NCBI RefSeq assembly: GCF_019175365.1 | Contig: NZ_CP059572.1 | Coordinates: forward strand, 5,704,001-5,768,000 | Length of the DNA stretch: 64,000 nucleotides | Origin: Actinomadura graeca | GTDB lineage: Bacteria > Actinomycetota > Actinomycetes > Streptosporangiales > Streptosporangiaceae | Direction of reading: 5' to 3' | In this document: one piece after another, positions 1 to 8,376 of the stretch | Layout of the letters: each line of letters starts with the position of its first letter | Numbering within the stretch: position 1 is the stretch's first letter | The notes under the pieces: model-generated | Told to the model about the DNA's origin: nothing | What the model saw: only the letters and a program-made list of their open reading frames with translations | Databases searched by the model: none | Translations under genes and position numbers: made by a program

Positions 1-1520
1 GCGTCCTGGACAAGCAGAGGCCGCACAGTTCCCGCACCGGGAACGGTGGACAGGAGGCCGGTGACACCGGCTATTTCGTGAGCCGCGGATATGTGCACGT
101 CATCGCCGACGTCCGCGGGTCGGGGGATTCCGGCGGCAGTTACGACTTCCAGGGCCGCCGTGAGCAGCTGGACGGATACGACCTCATCGAATGGATCGCC
201 GAGCAGCCCTGGTGCGACGGCAATGTCGGCATGCTCGGCATGTCCTATTTCGGAGTCGTGCAGAACCTGGTCGCCGCGACGCGGCCCCCGCACCTCAAGG
301 CGATCGCCCCCTACGAGGCGTACACCGACCGGTACCGGCACTCGGTCTATCACGGGGGCATCTTCGACGAGGGGTTCTTCCACCAGTGGTTCGAGCACCT
401 GAGCGTCCCGCCGCAGCGGCCGCTGATCTACGACTTCCTGGACGAGAAGGAGGTCGACCGGCGCCGCGCCGCCCTGCTCGCCGAGCCGGAGATCGTCGAC
501 AGCCCCTACCTGCACATCCAGCTCAAGTACGAGACGAAGAACCCGCTGATGTTCGACTTCCTCGTCGAGCCGCACGACGGGCCGTACTACTGGGAGCGCT
601 CCTCCAACCGGGTGCTCGACCGGATCGAGGTGCCCGCGCTGCTGATGGCGCGCTGGAGCGGCTGGCCGATCCACCTCGCCGGCGCCTTCGAGGCGTGGCG
701 GGGCATCACCGCCCCGAAGAAGATGATCATTATGGAGACCGAGTGGATCACCGGGCCGATGCGGCCGTGGCGTGACCACCAGGACATCATCCTGCGCTGG
801 TACGACCACTGGCTGAAGGGGAACGACACCGGGATGCTGGACGAGCCGCCGATCACGCTGCTGGTCAAGGGCACCGACGAATGGCGCCATGAGCACGAGT
901 GGCCGCTGGCGCGCACGGTGTGGACGCGGTTCCACCTGCTGCCAGACGGGAGCCTGGACCGGGAGCCGGACGGGAGCCTGGACCGGGAACCGGGCACCGG
1001 CGAGGCGTCGCTGGACTTCGAGAACGACCCGTGGATCCGGCCCGGCGACACCTCGCCCGGACTGGACTTCGCGACCCCGCCGCTGGAGAGCCCGCTTGAG
1101 GTGACCGGCCCGATCGCGCTCCACCTGCGGGCCGAACTCGACCAGCCCGACGCGACCTGGATCGTCACGCTCCGGGACGTCGCGCCCGACGGGTCGTCCA
1201 CGGTGGTGACCAAGGGGTGGCTGCGTGCCTCGCACCGCGCGCTCGACCCCGAGCGGTCCGAGCCGTACAAGCCGTACCATCCGCACGACCGGACGGTTCC
1301 GGTGCCCGTCGGGGAGCCGCAGGACTACGCCATCGAGCTTCGCGAGACGTCCATGGTCTTCCGCGCCGGGCACCGGCTGCTCCTCCAGGTGCGGGGCCAG
1401 GACACCCAGACCGAGGAGCCGGTCTGGTACCACACGTGCAACCCGGTGCCCACCACGCACCGCCTGCTGCTCGGCGGCGACGCCGGATCGCATCTGCTGC
1501 TGCCGGTGATCGAGTCCTGA
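1..1520 (+). CDS. CocE/NonD-family serine hydrolase (5' truncated)
   Basis: Secreted or cytoplasmic alpha/beta hydrolase of the X-Pro dipeptidyl-peptidase/cocaine esterase (CocE/NonD) family, which cleaves esters or amides. The frame is open to the left edge (first whole codon at base 3), and the residues before the GTG at 78 (DTGYFVSRGYVHVIADVRGS) read as normal family sequence, so the true start is outside the window. The nucleophile is Ser in GMSYFG (Ser codon 243-245). The C-terminal third has the beta-rich domain of the family (DPWIRPGDTSPGLDF, then PLEVTGPIALHL). A 24-base in-frame duplication gives DGSLDREP twice in the linker. The stop overlaps the next start (TGATG), so it is coupled to the cyclodeaminase-like gene. 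The substrate is unknown. Confidence 0.88.
   Translation, partial: VLDKQRPHSSRTGNGGQEAGDTGYFVSRGYVHVIADVRGSGDSGGSYDFQGRREQLDGYDLIEWIAEQPWCDGNVGMLGMSYFGVVQNLVAATRPPHLKAIAPYEAYTDRYRHSVYHGGIFDEGFFHQWFEHLSVPPQRPLIYDFLDEKEVDRRRAALLAEPEIVDSPYLHIQLKYETKNPLMFDFLVEPHDGPYYWERSSNRVLDRIEVPALLMARWSGWPIHLAGAFEAWRGITAPKKMIIMETEWITGPMRPWRDHQDIILRWYDHWLKGNDTGMLDEPPITLLVKGTDEWRHEHEWPLARTVWTRFHLLPDGSLDREPDGSLDREPGTGEASLDFENDPWIRPGDTSPGLDFATPPLESPLEVTGPIALHLRAELDQPDATWIVTLRDVAPDGSSTVVTKGWLRASHRALDPERSEPYKPYHPHDRTVPVPVGEPQDYAIELRETSMVFRAGHRLLLQVRGQDTQTEEPVWYHTCNPVPTTHRLLLGGDAGSHLLLPVIES
945..992 (+). repeat. 24-base in-frame tandem duplication
   Basis: Two copies of a 24-base unit (945-968, 969-992), differing at one base, encode DGSLDREP twice in the interdomain linker of the CocE-like hydrolase. 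The unit is a multiple of three, so the frame is kept. Confidence 0.9.
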
Positions 1521-2536
1521 TGGCCACGTCCACACCCGTGTTCATCTCGGCCGATCAGGCGCGTGACCTGCTGGACTGGCGGGGCGCGGTCGACGCGATG
1601 GCGGACGCCTACGACCGGCCCGCGGAGCCGGCGGCGTTCCCGCCCCGGTCGATCGCCGAGCGGGACGGCGCGTGGCTGCGCGCCCACATCGGCGTCCCCG
1701 AAACAGGCCGGTGGATGGGGGCCAAGCTCTTCGCCCGCTCACCGGGCCGCGCCGCCTCGTTCGTCCTCGTGCTGTTCGACAAGGAGTCCGGGGAGGTGGC
1801 GTGCCTGCTGGACGGCTCGGCCGTGACGGCGTGGCGCACCGCCGCGACCTCCGCGCTCGCCGTCGGCCTGCTGACCCCGGGCCGCCGGCACGACGTCGCG
1901 CTGGTCGGCAGCGGGCTGGAGGCGAGGACCCACCTGGAGGCGCTGGTGGCGCTGGGCCTGGCCGGCTCGGCCAGGGTGTTCAGCCCGACCCCCGCGAACC
2001 GGGAGCGGTTCGCGGCGGAGGCGGGCCGGGCGCTGGGCGTCGACGTCCGGCCGTGCCGGACGGTCCGGGAGGCCGCGGACGGCGCGAGCCTCGTGCTCGG
2101 CGCCGCGCGGTCCCGCGACGAGATCCCGACCTTCGGCCCCGAGGAGGTCGCCGACGGTGTGCTCGTGGTCTCGATCGGGTCCACCCTGCCCGCGCAGCGC
2201 GAGGTGGCGGTGGAGCTCATCGCCGCGTCCGACGTCATCGTCGCCGACGACGTCGAGGAGGTCGGCGCCGCCACCGGTGACATGATCGCCGCCCGTGCCG
2301 CCGGCGTGGACGTCGACAGGAGGCTGGTCTCCCTGCACGCCCTCAAGGCCGGCGGGTTCACCGCACGTGTGGCGGAGGCCCGCCGCGTCCTCTACAAGTC
2401 CGCCGGGTCGGCGATCCAGGACCTCACCCTGGCCGCATGGCTGTTCGACCGTGCGCGGAGCACGGGCGCCGCCACGCCGCAGACCGCACCGTTCGAACTG
2501 AAACAGCCGACGAGACGAGCCGGAGGGCCCGCCTGA
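1520..2536 (+). CDS. Ornithine cyclodeaminase/mu-crystallin family protein
   Basis: A 338-residue NAD(P)-binding protein of the ornithine cyclodeaminase/mu-crystallin/alanine dehydrogenase family. Members deaminate amino acids or reduce cyclic imines. The dinucleotide-binding loop is VALVGSGLEARTHLEAL (about residues 127-143). The upstream LLDGSAVTAWRTAATSAL segment matches the family's substrate-binding stretch (DG..T..RTAA.SA). Start ATG at 1520 overlaps the stop of the hydrolase, and its own stop overlaps the next ATG (2536). The frame is open further upstream but that part is out-of-frame shadow of the hydrolase. Context (hydrolase, aldehyde dehydrogenase) suggests catabolism of an amide or amino-acid-like compound; that is inference. 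Confidence 0.85.
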   Translation: MATSTPVFISADQARDLLDWRGAVDAMADAYDRPAEPAAFPPRSIAERDGAWLRAHIGVPETGRWMGAKLFARSPGRAASFVLVLFDKESGEVACLLDGSAVTAWRTAATSALAVGLLTPGRRHDVALVGSGLEARTHLEALVALGLAGSARVFSPTPANRERFAAEAGRALGVDVRPCRTVREAADGASLVLGAARSRDEIPTFGPEEVADGVLVVSIGSTLPAQREVAVELIAASDVIVADDVEEVGAATGDMIAARAAGVDVDRRLVSLHALKAGGFTARVAEARRVLYKSAGSAIQDLTLAAWLFDRARSTGAATPQTAPFELKQPTRRAGGPA

Positions 2537-4035
2537 TGACGGTCGCCACACGGGGAACCGATGTGCTGAAGGATCCGGACCTGCTGAGGGAAGCCGCCCT
2601 CGTGGGCGGCGAATGGATATCGGCCGGGGCCGCGTCCACGGCCGTGGCCAACCCCTCCAACGGAGAGCCGCTCGGCCGGACGCCCGATCTGGCCGAAGAG
2701 GACGTGGTGCGCGCGATCGACGCCGCCGCGGACGCCCTGGGCCCGTGGTCCGGGCGGACCGCCCACGAACGCGCCGCGATCCTGCGGCGCTGGAACGACC
2801 TGATCCTGGACCACCGGGACGATCTCGCCCGCCTCATGACCCTGGAACAGGGCAAGCCGCTGCCCGAGGCGGCGGGCGAGATCGGGTACGCCGCGTCCTT
2901 CGTTGCCTGGTACGCCGAGGAGGCCACCCGGACGTACGGCGAGGTCATCCCCACCTACGACCGCGACCGCCGCATGGTCGTGATCAAGGAACCGGTGGGG
3001 GTGTGCGCGGCGGTGACGCCGTGGAACTTCCCGTCCGCGATGGTGACCCGCAAGGCGGCGCCCGCGCTGGCGGCCGGGTGCACGATGGTGCTCAAGCCCG
3101 CGCCGGGCACGCCGTTCTCCGCGCTGGCACTGGCCGGGCTCGCCCGCCGCGCCGGTGTGCCCGACGGCGTGCTGTCGGTGGTCACCGGCGACGCCGAGAT
3201 GATCGGCCGGGTGCTGACGTCGGACGCCCGGGTGCGCAAGCTGTCCTTCACCGGATCGACCGCGGTCGGCAGGCTCCTCATGCAGCGGTCGGCGCGGACG
3301 TTGCAACGCGTGTCGCTGGAATTGGGCGGGAATGCGCCGTTCCTCGTGCTCGACGACGCGGACGTGGACGCGGCGGTGACCGGATGCGTCCAGTCCAAGT
3401 TCCGCAACGCGGGGCAGACCTGCGTGTGCGCCAACCGTGTCATCGTCCAGGCGGGTGTGGCGGAGGAGTTCCAGGCCAAGCTGGTTTCGGCCGTCGGGGA
3501 ACTGCGCGTCGGCGACGGCTTCGGCGAGGGCGTGGACCTGGGGCCGCTGATCGACGCCGCGGCGGTCGCCAAGGTCGAGCGGCACGTGCGCGACGCCGTC
3601 GAGCATGGTGCGAGCGTCCTCACCGGCGGCCGGCGGCACGACCTCGGCGGCACGTTCTTCCAGCCCACGGTGCTCGGCGGGGTGACGCCGCGGATGCTGG
3701 TCGCGCACGAGGAGACCTTCGGCCCGCTCGCCCCCCTCTTCACGGTCGCGGACGACGACGAGGCCGTGCGGCTGGCGAACGCGACCGCCTCCGGCCTGGC
3801 CGCCTACGTCTACACCCGCGACATCGGACGCGCCTGGAGGATCGGCGAACGCCTCGACGTCGGCATGGTGGGGGTGAACACCGGCCTGCTGTCGTCGGCC
3901 TACGCCCCGTTCGGCGGGCGCAAGGAGTCCGGCATGGGACGCGAGGGTGCCCGCGCGGGGATCGAGGAGTTCCTGGAGACCAAGTACCTGGCGTTCGCCG
4001 GTCTCGCCGACGAGGGTCAGGCGACCGGCAGGTAG
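2536..4035 (+). CDS. NAD(P)-dependent aldehyde dehydrogenase, succinate-semialdehyde type
   Basis: 499-residue aldehyde dehydrogenase. Visible hallmarks: cofactor segment VTPWNFPSAM, glycine loop FTGSTAVGRLLM, catalytic Glu in LELGGNAPF (about 262), and nucleophile Cys in GQTCVCANR (about 296). The NAGQTCVCANR form and PFGGRKESGMGREGA near the C-terminus are typical of succinate-semialdehyde/glutarate-semialdehyde dehydrogenases (GabD class). The start is the ATG overlapping the previous stop; earlier in-frame codons lie inside the upstream gene. Its 3' end overlaps the convergent GntR gene by 19 bases. It probably oxidises the aldehyde made after hydrolysis and deamination by its neighbours. 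Confidence 0.92.
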   Translation: MTVATRGTDVLKDPDLLREAALVGGEWISAGAASTAVANPSNGEPLGRTPDLAEEDVVRAIDAAADALGPWSGRTAHERAAILRRWNDLILDHRDDLARLMTLEQGKPLPEAAGEIGYAASFVAWYAEEATRTYGEVIPTYDRDRRMVVIKEPVGVCAAVTPWNFPSAMVTRKAAPALAAGCTMVLKPAPGTPFSALALAGLARRAGVPDGVLSVVTGDAEMIGRVLTSDARVRKLSFTGSTAVGRLLMQRSARTLQRVSLELGGNAPFLVLDDADVDAAVTGCVQSKFRNAGQTCVCANRVIVQAGVAEEFQAKLVSAVGELRVGDGFGEGVDLGPLIDAAAVAKVERHVRDAVEHGASVLTGGRRHDLGGTFFQPTVLGGVTPRMLVAHEETFGPLAPLFTVADDDEAVRLANATASGLAAYVYTRDIGRAWRIGERLDVGMVGVNTGLLSSAYAPFGGRKESGMGREGARAGIEEFLETKYLAFAGLADEGQATGR

Positions 4036-4688
4036 CTGCTCGACGTGATGCGCCGGTGGGTGACCTCCAGATGGCGGCGCATGTGCCGCTCGGCCAGTTG
4101 CGGTTCCCCGTCCCGGATCGCCTCGACGATGCGGACGTGCTCCTGGAGCGCCTGCTCCTGGCGCTCCGGCGTGAGCGGACGCGGCCGGGGATACTCCCAG
4201 CCCTGCTGCCCCGCGGGGCTGACGAGCAGGAACAGGTCCAGAAGGAGCGTGTTGCGTGCCGCGCGGGTCACCCTCCGGTGGAACTCGACGTCCCACCTGG
4301 AGAACTCCTCGCGGGAGCGGGCCTGACGCTGCCGCTCCAGCGCCTCCTCCATCGCCGCCACGTCGCTCTCGCTCGCGCTGAGGGAGGCCAGCAGCGCGTT
4401 GCGGGGCTCCAGCGCGAGGCGCGCCTCGATCAGCTCCCGGGGGTTGATCGAGCGGAGCACGGATTCCCGCCGCTCCTCGTCCACCTGGGGCACGAGGAAT
4501 GTTCCGCGGCCGACGTGCCGCCAGACGACGCCCTCGTCGACCAGCCGGCGCATCGCCGTCCGCACCTGGCTGCGCGTCAGGCCGAGGCGCTCGGCCAGGT
4601 CGCGTTCCGGGGGCAGCCGGTCGCCGGCCTCGAGACCCGAGGACCGGATGAACTCCTTGACGACCGTCACGGGGGCCGGTGACTTCAT
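4017..4688 (-). CDS. GntR-family regulator with FCD ligand-binding domain
   Basis: 223-residue transcription factor of the FadR subfamily. The N-terminal winged helix-turn-helix is clear (LPPERDLAERLGLTRSQVRTAMRRLVDEGVV, about residues 24-54). It is followed by an all-alpha FCD domain with EARLALEP and WDVEFHRRV segments carrying the Asp/His metal-ligand pattern of the subfamily. It sits between the aldehyde dehydrogenase and the CoA transferase, divergent from the latter. It likely controls that promoter and perhaps the whole 1-7.5 kb block in response to an organic acid. Confidence 0.9.
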   Translation of the reverse strand: MKSPAPVTVVKEFIRSSGLEAGDRLPPERDLAERLGLTRSQVRTAMRRLVDEGVVWRHVGRGTFLVPQVDEERRESVLRSINPRELIEARLALEPRNALLASLSASESDVAAMEEALERQRQARSREEFSRWDVEFHRRVTRAARNTLLLDLFLLVSPAGQQGWEYPRPRPLTPERQEQALQEHVRIVEAIRDGEPQLAERHMRRHLEVTHRRITSSSYLPVA

Positions 4689-4739
4689 CGCTCAATCCCT
4701 TCGAACACGTAGTCCAATCTAGCCCAATGGAGCGAGAAC
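4689..4739. promoter_or_regulatory. Divergent promoter region, GntR / CoA transferase
   Basis: 51-base spacer between divergent starts. It is relatively AT-rich for the window. A GGAGCGAG ribosome-binding site stands just before the GTG at 4740. ATCGCTC at 4688-4694 and GAGCGAT at 4754-4760 form a distant inverted pair that could be part of a GntR operator. No strong -35/-10 pair can be called by eye. Confidence 0.45.
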
Positions 4740-5954
4740 GTGCGCCCATTTTCGAGCGATCATGACACATCCGGACGCGGGCCGCTATCGGGCCTGGTGG
4801 TGATCGACCTGACCAGGGCCCTGGCCGGGCCGCACGCCGCGATGATGCTCGGCGACCTGGGGGCCACCGTCATCAAGGTGGAGCGCCCCGGCGGCGACGA
4901 CAGCCGGGGCTGGGGGCCGCCGTTCGCCGGGGACGAGTCGACCTATTTCCTGTCGGCCAACCGCAACAAGCTGTCCATCACCCTCGACCTGACCTCCCCG
5001 GACGACCACGGGACGCTCCGGCGGCTGGTCGAACGCGCGGACGTCCTGATGGAGAACTTCCGTCCCGGCGTCCTGGACCGGCTCGGCCTGCCCGTCCGGC
5101 GCCTGGCCGAGCTCAACCCCCGGCTCGTCGTGCTGAGCATCACCGGGTTCGGCCACGACGGTCCCGAGGCCGGCCGTCCGGGCTACGACCAGATCGCCCA
5201 AGGCGAGGCCGGGCTGATGGCACTGACCGGCTCCGGGCCGGACGACCCGCAGCGCGTCGGCGTGCCCGTCGCCGACCTGCTCGCCGGCATCCACGGCGCC
5301 TACGGGGTGCTGGCCGCGCTGATCGACCGTCGCCGGACCGGACGCGGCCAGGTCGTGCGGACCTCCCTGCTCGCCGGCGTCGTCGGCGTGCACGCCTTCC
5401 AGGGCACCCGGTGGACGGTGGCCGGGCAGCGCGGACGCGCCGAGGGCAACCACCATCCCTCGATCTGCCCCTACGGCCTGTTCCCCACCCGCGACGGCGT
5501 CGTGCAGCTCGCCGTCGGCAGCCAGGACCTGTGGAACCGCTTCTGCGCGGAGTTCGGGCTCGACCCCGGCGCGGACGGCATGGCCACCAACGCCGCCCGG
5601 GTCTCCCGCCGCGACCACGTCATCGCGCTGGTCGAACGCCTCTTCGCCGACGACGACACCGAGCCGCTCCTCGCGCGGCTCGCCGCTGCGGGGATCCCGG
5701 CGGGGCGGGTCCGCGACGTCGACGAGGTCTACCAGTGGGAGCAGACCAGGAGTCAAGGGCTGCTCCTGCCGGTCCGGCACCGGACGCTGGGTGACATCAC
5801 CCTTCCCGGCCCGCCCCTGCGCTTCTTCGACCTCTCCGGCACCGAGACCACGTTCGCCGGGCACACGGCACCGCCCGTCCTGGGGGGCGACTCCGACGCC
5901 GTCCACGCCTGGCTCGCCGAAGAGCCGGAGGCGGCGGGGGAGGAGCGGTGGTGA
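4740..5954 (+). CDS. Family III CoA transferase (CaiB/BaiF)
   Basis: 404-residue formyl-CoA transferase-type enzyme that moves CoA between carboxylic acids. The N-terminus has the family opening LSGLVVIDLTRALAGPHAAMMLGDLGATVIKVE. The catalytic Asp is expected in PGYDQIAQGEAGLM (about residue 150). The GTG start has a well-placed GGAG. The 3' end overlaps the next gene by 7 bases, so it is translated with the carboxyltransferase. Together they would activate an acid to its CoA ester and then carboxylate or decarboxylate it. Substrate not visible. Confidence 0.92.
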   Translation: MRPFSSDHDTSGRGPLSGLVVIDLTRALAGPHAAMMLGDLGATVIKVERPGGDDSRGWGPPFAGDESTYFLSANRNKLSITLDLTSPDDHGTLRRLVERADVLMENFRPGVLDRLGLPVRRLAELNPRLVVLSITGFGHDGPEAGRPGYDQIAQGEAGLMALTGSGPDDPQRVGVPVADLLAGIHGAYGVLAALIDRRRTGRGQVVRTSLLAGVVGVHAFQGTRWTVAGQRGRAEGNHHPSICPYGLFPTRDGVVQLAVGSQDLWNRFCAEFGLDPGADGMATNAARVSRRDHVIALVERLFADDDTEPLLARLAAAGIPAGRVRDVDEVYQWEQTRSQGLLLPVRHRTLGDITLPGPPLRFFDLSGTETTFAGHTAPPVLGGDSDAVHAWLAEEPEAAGEERW

Positions 5955-7510
5955 CGATGGGGGCCCGCGCCTTCCTGGACGCCGTCCTCGACCCCGGCAC
6001 CTTCACCTGCTGGGACACCGGTCCGGTCTCTATTGGGGGGGCGACCCCCCACACCCCCCGGAACAGCCCTGTCTCTTGTGGGGGGGCGACCCCCCACACC
6101 CCCCGGAACAGCCCTGTGGACGTCCGCCCGGGTCCCGGCTACGCCGCCGAGCTGGCCGAGGCCCGCGCGAGAACCGGGCTGGACGAGTCGGTGACCACGG
6201 GCGCGGGCCGGATCCGCGGCCGCCGCGTCGCCGTCGTCGTGAGCGAGTTCGGCTTCCTCGGCGGATCGATCGGCGTGGCCTCCGCCCGCCGCGTCACGGC
6301 GGCGGTGGAACGCGCGACGAGCCTGCGCCTGCCGTTGCTGGCCGCCCCGGCGTCGGGCGGGACGCGGATGCAGGAGGGGACACCGGCCTTCCTGCACATG
6401 ATCGGCATCACCGGTGCCGTCTCCGCGCACAAGGCGGCCGGCCTGCCGTTCCTGACGTATCTCCGTCACCCCACGACCGGAGGGGTCCTGGCCTCCTGGG
6501 GGTCGCTGGGCCACCTCACCTTCGCCGAGCCCGGGGCCCTCGTCGGATTCCTCGGCCCGCGCGTGCACCGGGCGCTGGCCGGAGAGGCGTTGCCCGCCGA
6601 TGTGCAGCGGGCGGAGAACCTGCACGTCCACGATCTGGTCGACCAGGTGGTCCCGGTCTCCTCGCTGGCTGCGACCCTCGACCGGACGCTCGGGATGCTC
6701 GCCCCCGCGAGGGGCCGCGACCTCTCCTCCGGGCACTTCCGGGAGACCGGCGCGCCGGCCGCCCCGCGGTCCGGCTGGGAGGCGGTGCTGGTCACACGGC
6801 GGCCCGGCCGTCCCGGTGCCCGGTTCCTGCTGGACTCCGCCGCGTCCGACGCGCTCGAACTGGGAGGGGACGGGGCCGGCCTGATCCTCGCGCTGACGCG
6901 GTTCGGCCGCACACCCTGTGTGCTCCTCGCCCAGGAACGCACGGGCGGGCCGTTCGGGGTCGCCGCCCTCCGCCGGGCCCGCCGCGGCATCCGCCTGGCC
7001 GCGGACCTCGGCCTGCCCCTCGTCACGGTGATCGACACGGCCGGTGCGGAACTGTCCCGCGAGGCGGAGGAGGGCGGCCTCTCCCGGGAGATCGCCCACT
7101 GCCTGGCCGAGCTGCTGGCGTCGCCGTCGCCGACCGTCTCGGTGCTGTTCGGGGCGGGCACGGGGGGCGCCGCGCTGGCCCTCCTGCCGGCCGATCACGT
7201 CATCGCCGCGAACCACGGCTGGCTCGCCCCGCTCCCGCCCGAGGGCGCGGCCGTCGTCGTCCACCGTGACGCGGGCCGCGCCGCCGACCTCGCCGACGCC
7301 CAGCGGATCGATGCCGTGACCCTCGCCGAAGCCGGAGTCGTCGACACCCTCGTCCCCGATGCCGCCGCCGTGACCGACCCCGCGGATTTCTGCCACCGGA
7401 TCCGGCAGGCGCTGGAAACCGCCCTGGGCGATGTCACCGCCGTTGAGGCGACCGGCCGGAGGAACCGGCGTCTGCGCCGCTACGCCACCCTCGGACGATC
7501 TGTGACGTGA
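5948..7510 (+). CDS. Fused acyl-CoA carboxyltransferase (AccD-AccA-like)
   Basis: 520-residue fusion of both carboxyltransferase halves. The N-half is AccD-like (FGFLGGSIG; SGGTRMQEGTPAFLHM, the glycine-rich oxyanion region). The C-half is AccA-like (GPFGVAALRRARRGIRLA, DTAGAELSREAEEGGLSREI, GAGTGGAALALLPAD). The AccD N-terminal four-cysteine zinc finger is absent. No biotin carboxylase or biotin carrier gene is visible, so the partner is encoded elsewhere, or the protein acts as a decarboxylase or hydrolase. A 30-residue insertion (two copies of VS-x-GGATPHTPRNSP) interrupts the usual DPG-to-VRPGPGY stretch. Start GTG at 5948 overlaps the CoA transferase end; the ATG at 5957 is an alternative. 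Confidence 0.85.
   Translation: MVTMGARAFLDAVLDPGTFTCWDTGPVSIGGATPHTPRNSPVSCGGATPHTPRNSPVDVRPGPGYAAELAEARARTGLDESVTTGAGRIRGRRVAVVVSEFGFLGGSIGVASARRVTAAVERATSLRLPLLAAPASGGTRMQEGTPAFLHMIGITGAVSAHKAAGLPFLTYLRHPTTGGVLASWGSLGHLTFAEPGALVGFLGPRVHRALAGEALPADVQRAENLHVHDLVDQVVPVSSLAATLDRTLGMLAPARGRDLSSGHFRETGAPAAPRSGWEAVLVTRRPGRPGARFLLDSAASDALELGGDGAGLILALTRFGRTPCVLLAQERTGGPFGVAALRRARRGIRLAADLGLPLVTVIDTAGAELSREAEEGGLSREIAHCLAELLASPSPTVSVLFGAGTGGAALALLPADHVIAANHGWLAPLPPEGAAVVVHRDAGRAADLADAQRIDAVTLAEAGVVDTLVPDAAAVTDPADFCHRIRQALETALGDVTAVEATGRRNRRLRRYATLGRSVT
6026..6115 (+). repeat. Two 45-base tandem repeats with G7/C6 palindromes, in frame
   Basis: Copies at 6026-6070 and 6071-6115, identical except in the first few bases after GTCTC. 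Each contains GGGGGGGCGACCCCCC, a strong hairpin, followed by ACACCCCCCGGAACAGCCCT. They add 30 residues to the carboxyltransferase without a frame change. Composition is unlike the flanking coding sequence, so it looks inserted. Confidence 0.9.
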
Positions 7511-7613
7511 AACGACCGAATGACACCTCTGATCCGAAGTCGCCCACCACGTCAGAAGGTCTCGACGCCGAGGGAGAGGAACGGTAAATTCCGGCCCTGC
7601 TCAATCAGCCCGT

Positions 7614-7639
7614 GACCAAGACCATGCTTTTCCTTGGTC
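7614..7639. promoter_or_regulatory. Inverted repeat between carboxyltransferase and TetR-like gene
   Basis: GACCAAG (7614-7620) and CTTGGTC (7633-7639) form a perfect 7-base stem with a 12-base loop. It lies 104 bases after the carboxyltransferase stop and 85 before the TetR-like start. It could be a terminator or an operator; there is no T tract. The rest of 7511-7724 shows nothing else distinctive. Confidence 0.4.
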
Positions 7640-7724
7640 CTGGAGTCGGTGAAGGCGGGAAGGAGTGAAATCTGGAGACAACGGAGGCTTGAGGCGGAGG
7701 CTGCGGGGGGGGGGTGAGGCCCTG

Positions 7725-8327
7725 ATGGCTCGTGCGGACGAGCACGATGAGAGCATCCTGGACGCGGCAGAGAAGCTTTTCGCCCAGATCGGCTACGACT
7801 CGACGACGCTGAGGATGATCAGCGAGGTCGCCGGGGGCGATGTCACCGTCACCGAGCTGGAGGAACGGGGAAAGCAGCAGATCTACCGGCAGGTCTTCTC
7901 CAGGTTGTACAACATCGAGCTGGAACAGATAACCTCCGCCGTCAGAGACACTTCCAACACCATCGAGGGCATCCATGCCGCCGTGGACGCCTTTCTCGAC
8001 TTCGTCGTCGAACATTCCGCCCTGCCGTCGCTGTGGCGTCATCGGGGCCTCGGTGACGCCGCCGATGTGCCGTTCGGGCAACGGGATTACCTCGCGCCAT
8101 TGCTGGTCGTCCTGACGACCACCCCCTGGGAGGGCATTTCCCCGAAACTGAATCTCCGGTTCCTGGCCTGGGTCACCGTGTGGACCTCCGGCGCCTTCGT
8201 GCACGACGGCTTCGTCGATGAGACCGGCACCCGGGTCTTCTACCGCGACGCTCGGGCCCTCCAGAGCTTCCGAAGCCAGTTGCACGAGCTATGGGACGCC
8301 CTCAATGGAACCGACACCCCTCGATAG
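7725..8327 (+). CDS. TetR-like regulator with degenerate recognition helix
   Basis: 200 residues from the ATG at 7725. The N-terminus matches TetR (ESILDAAEKLFAQIGYDSTTLRMISEVAGG). The recognition region then reads DVTVTELEERGKQQIYRQVF instead of the usual GVSxGxxYxHFxxKExL. The C-terminal half (VDAFLDFVVEHSALPSLWRHR, LAPLLVVL) resembles TetR ligand-binding helices. In-frame codons back to 7665 exist, but 7725 gives the normal N-terminus length. It stands alone between two oppositely directed catabolic units. DNA binding may be altered. Confidence 0.7.
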   Translation: MARADEHDESILDAAEKLFAQIGYDSTTLRMISEVAGGDVTVTELEERGKQQIYRQVFSRLYNIELEQITSAVRDTSNTIEGIHAAVDAFLDFVVEHSALPSLWRHRGLGDAADVPFGQRDYLAPLLVVLTTTPWEGISPKLNLRFLAWVTVWTSGAFVHDGFVDETGTRVFYRDARALQSFRSQLHELWDALNGTDTPR

Positions 8328-8376
8328 GGGCTCACCCCAGGCGCCGCCGCACCGGGCCACCACCCTCTGACGCGTT

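Noticed and set aside
2392..4770. 792-residue open frame on the minus strand
   Set aside because: It lies antisense to the aldehyde dehydrogenase, whose motifs are clear; the frame is the usual open antisense artefact of very high GC3 DNA.
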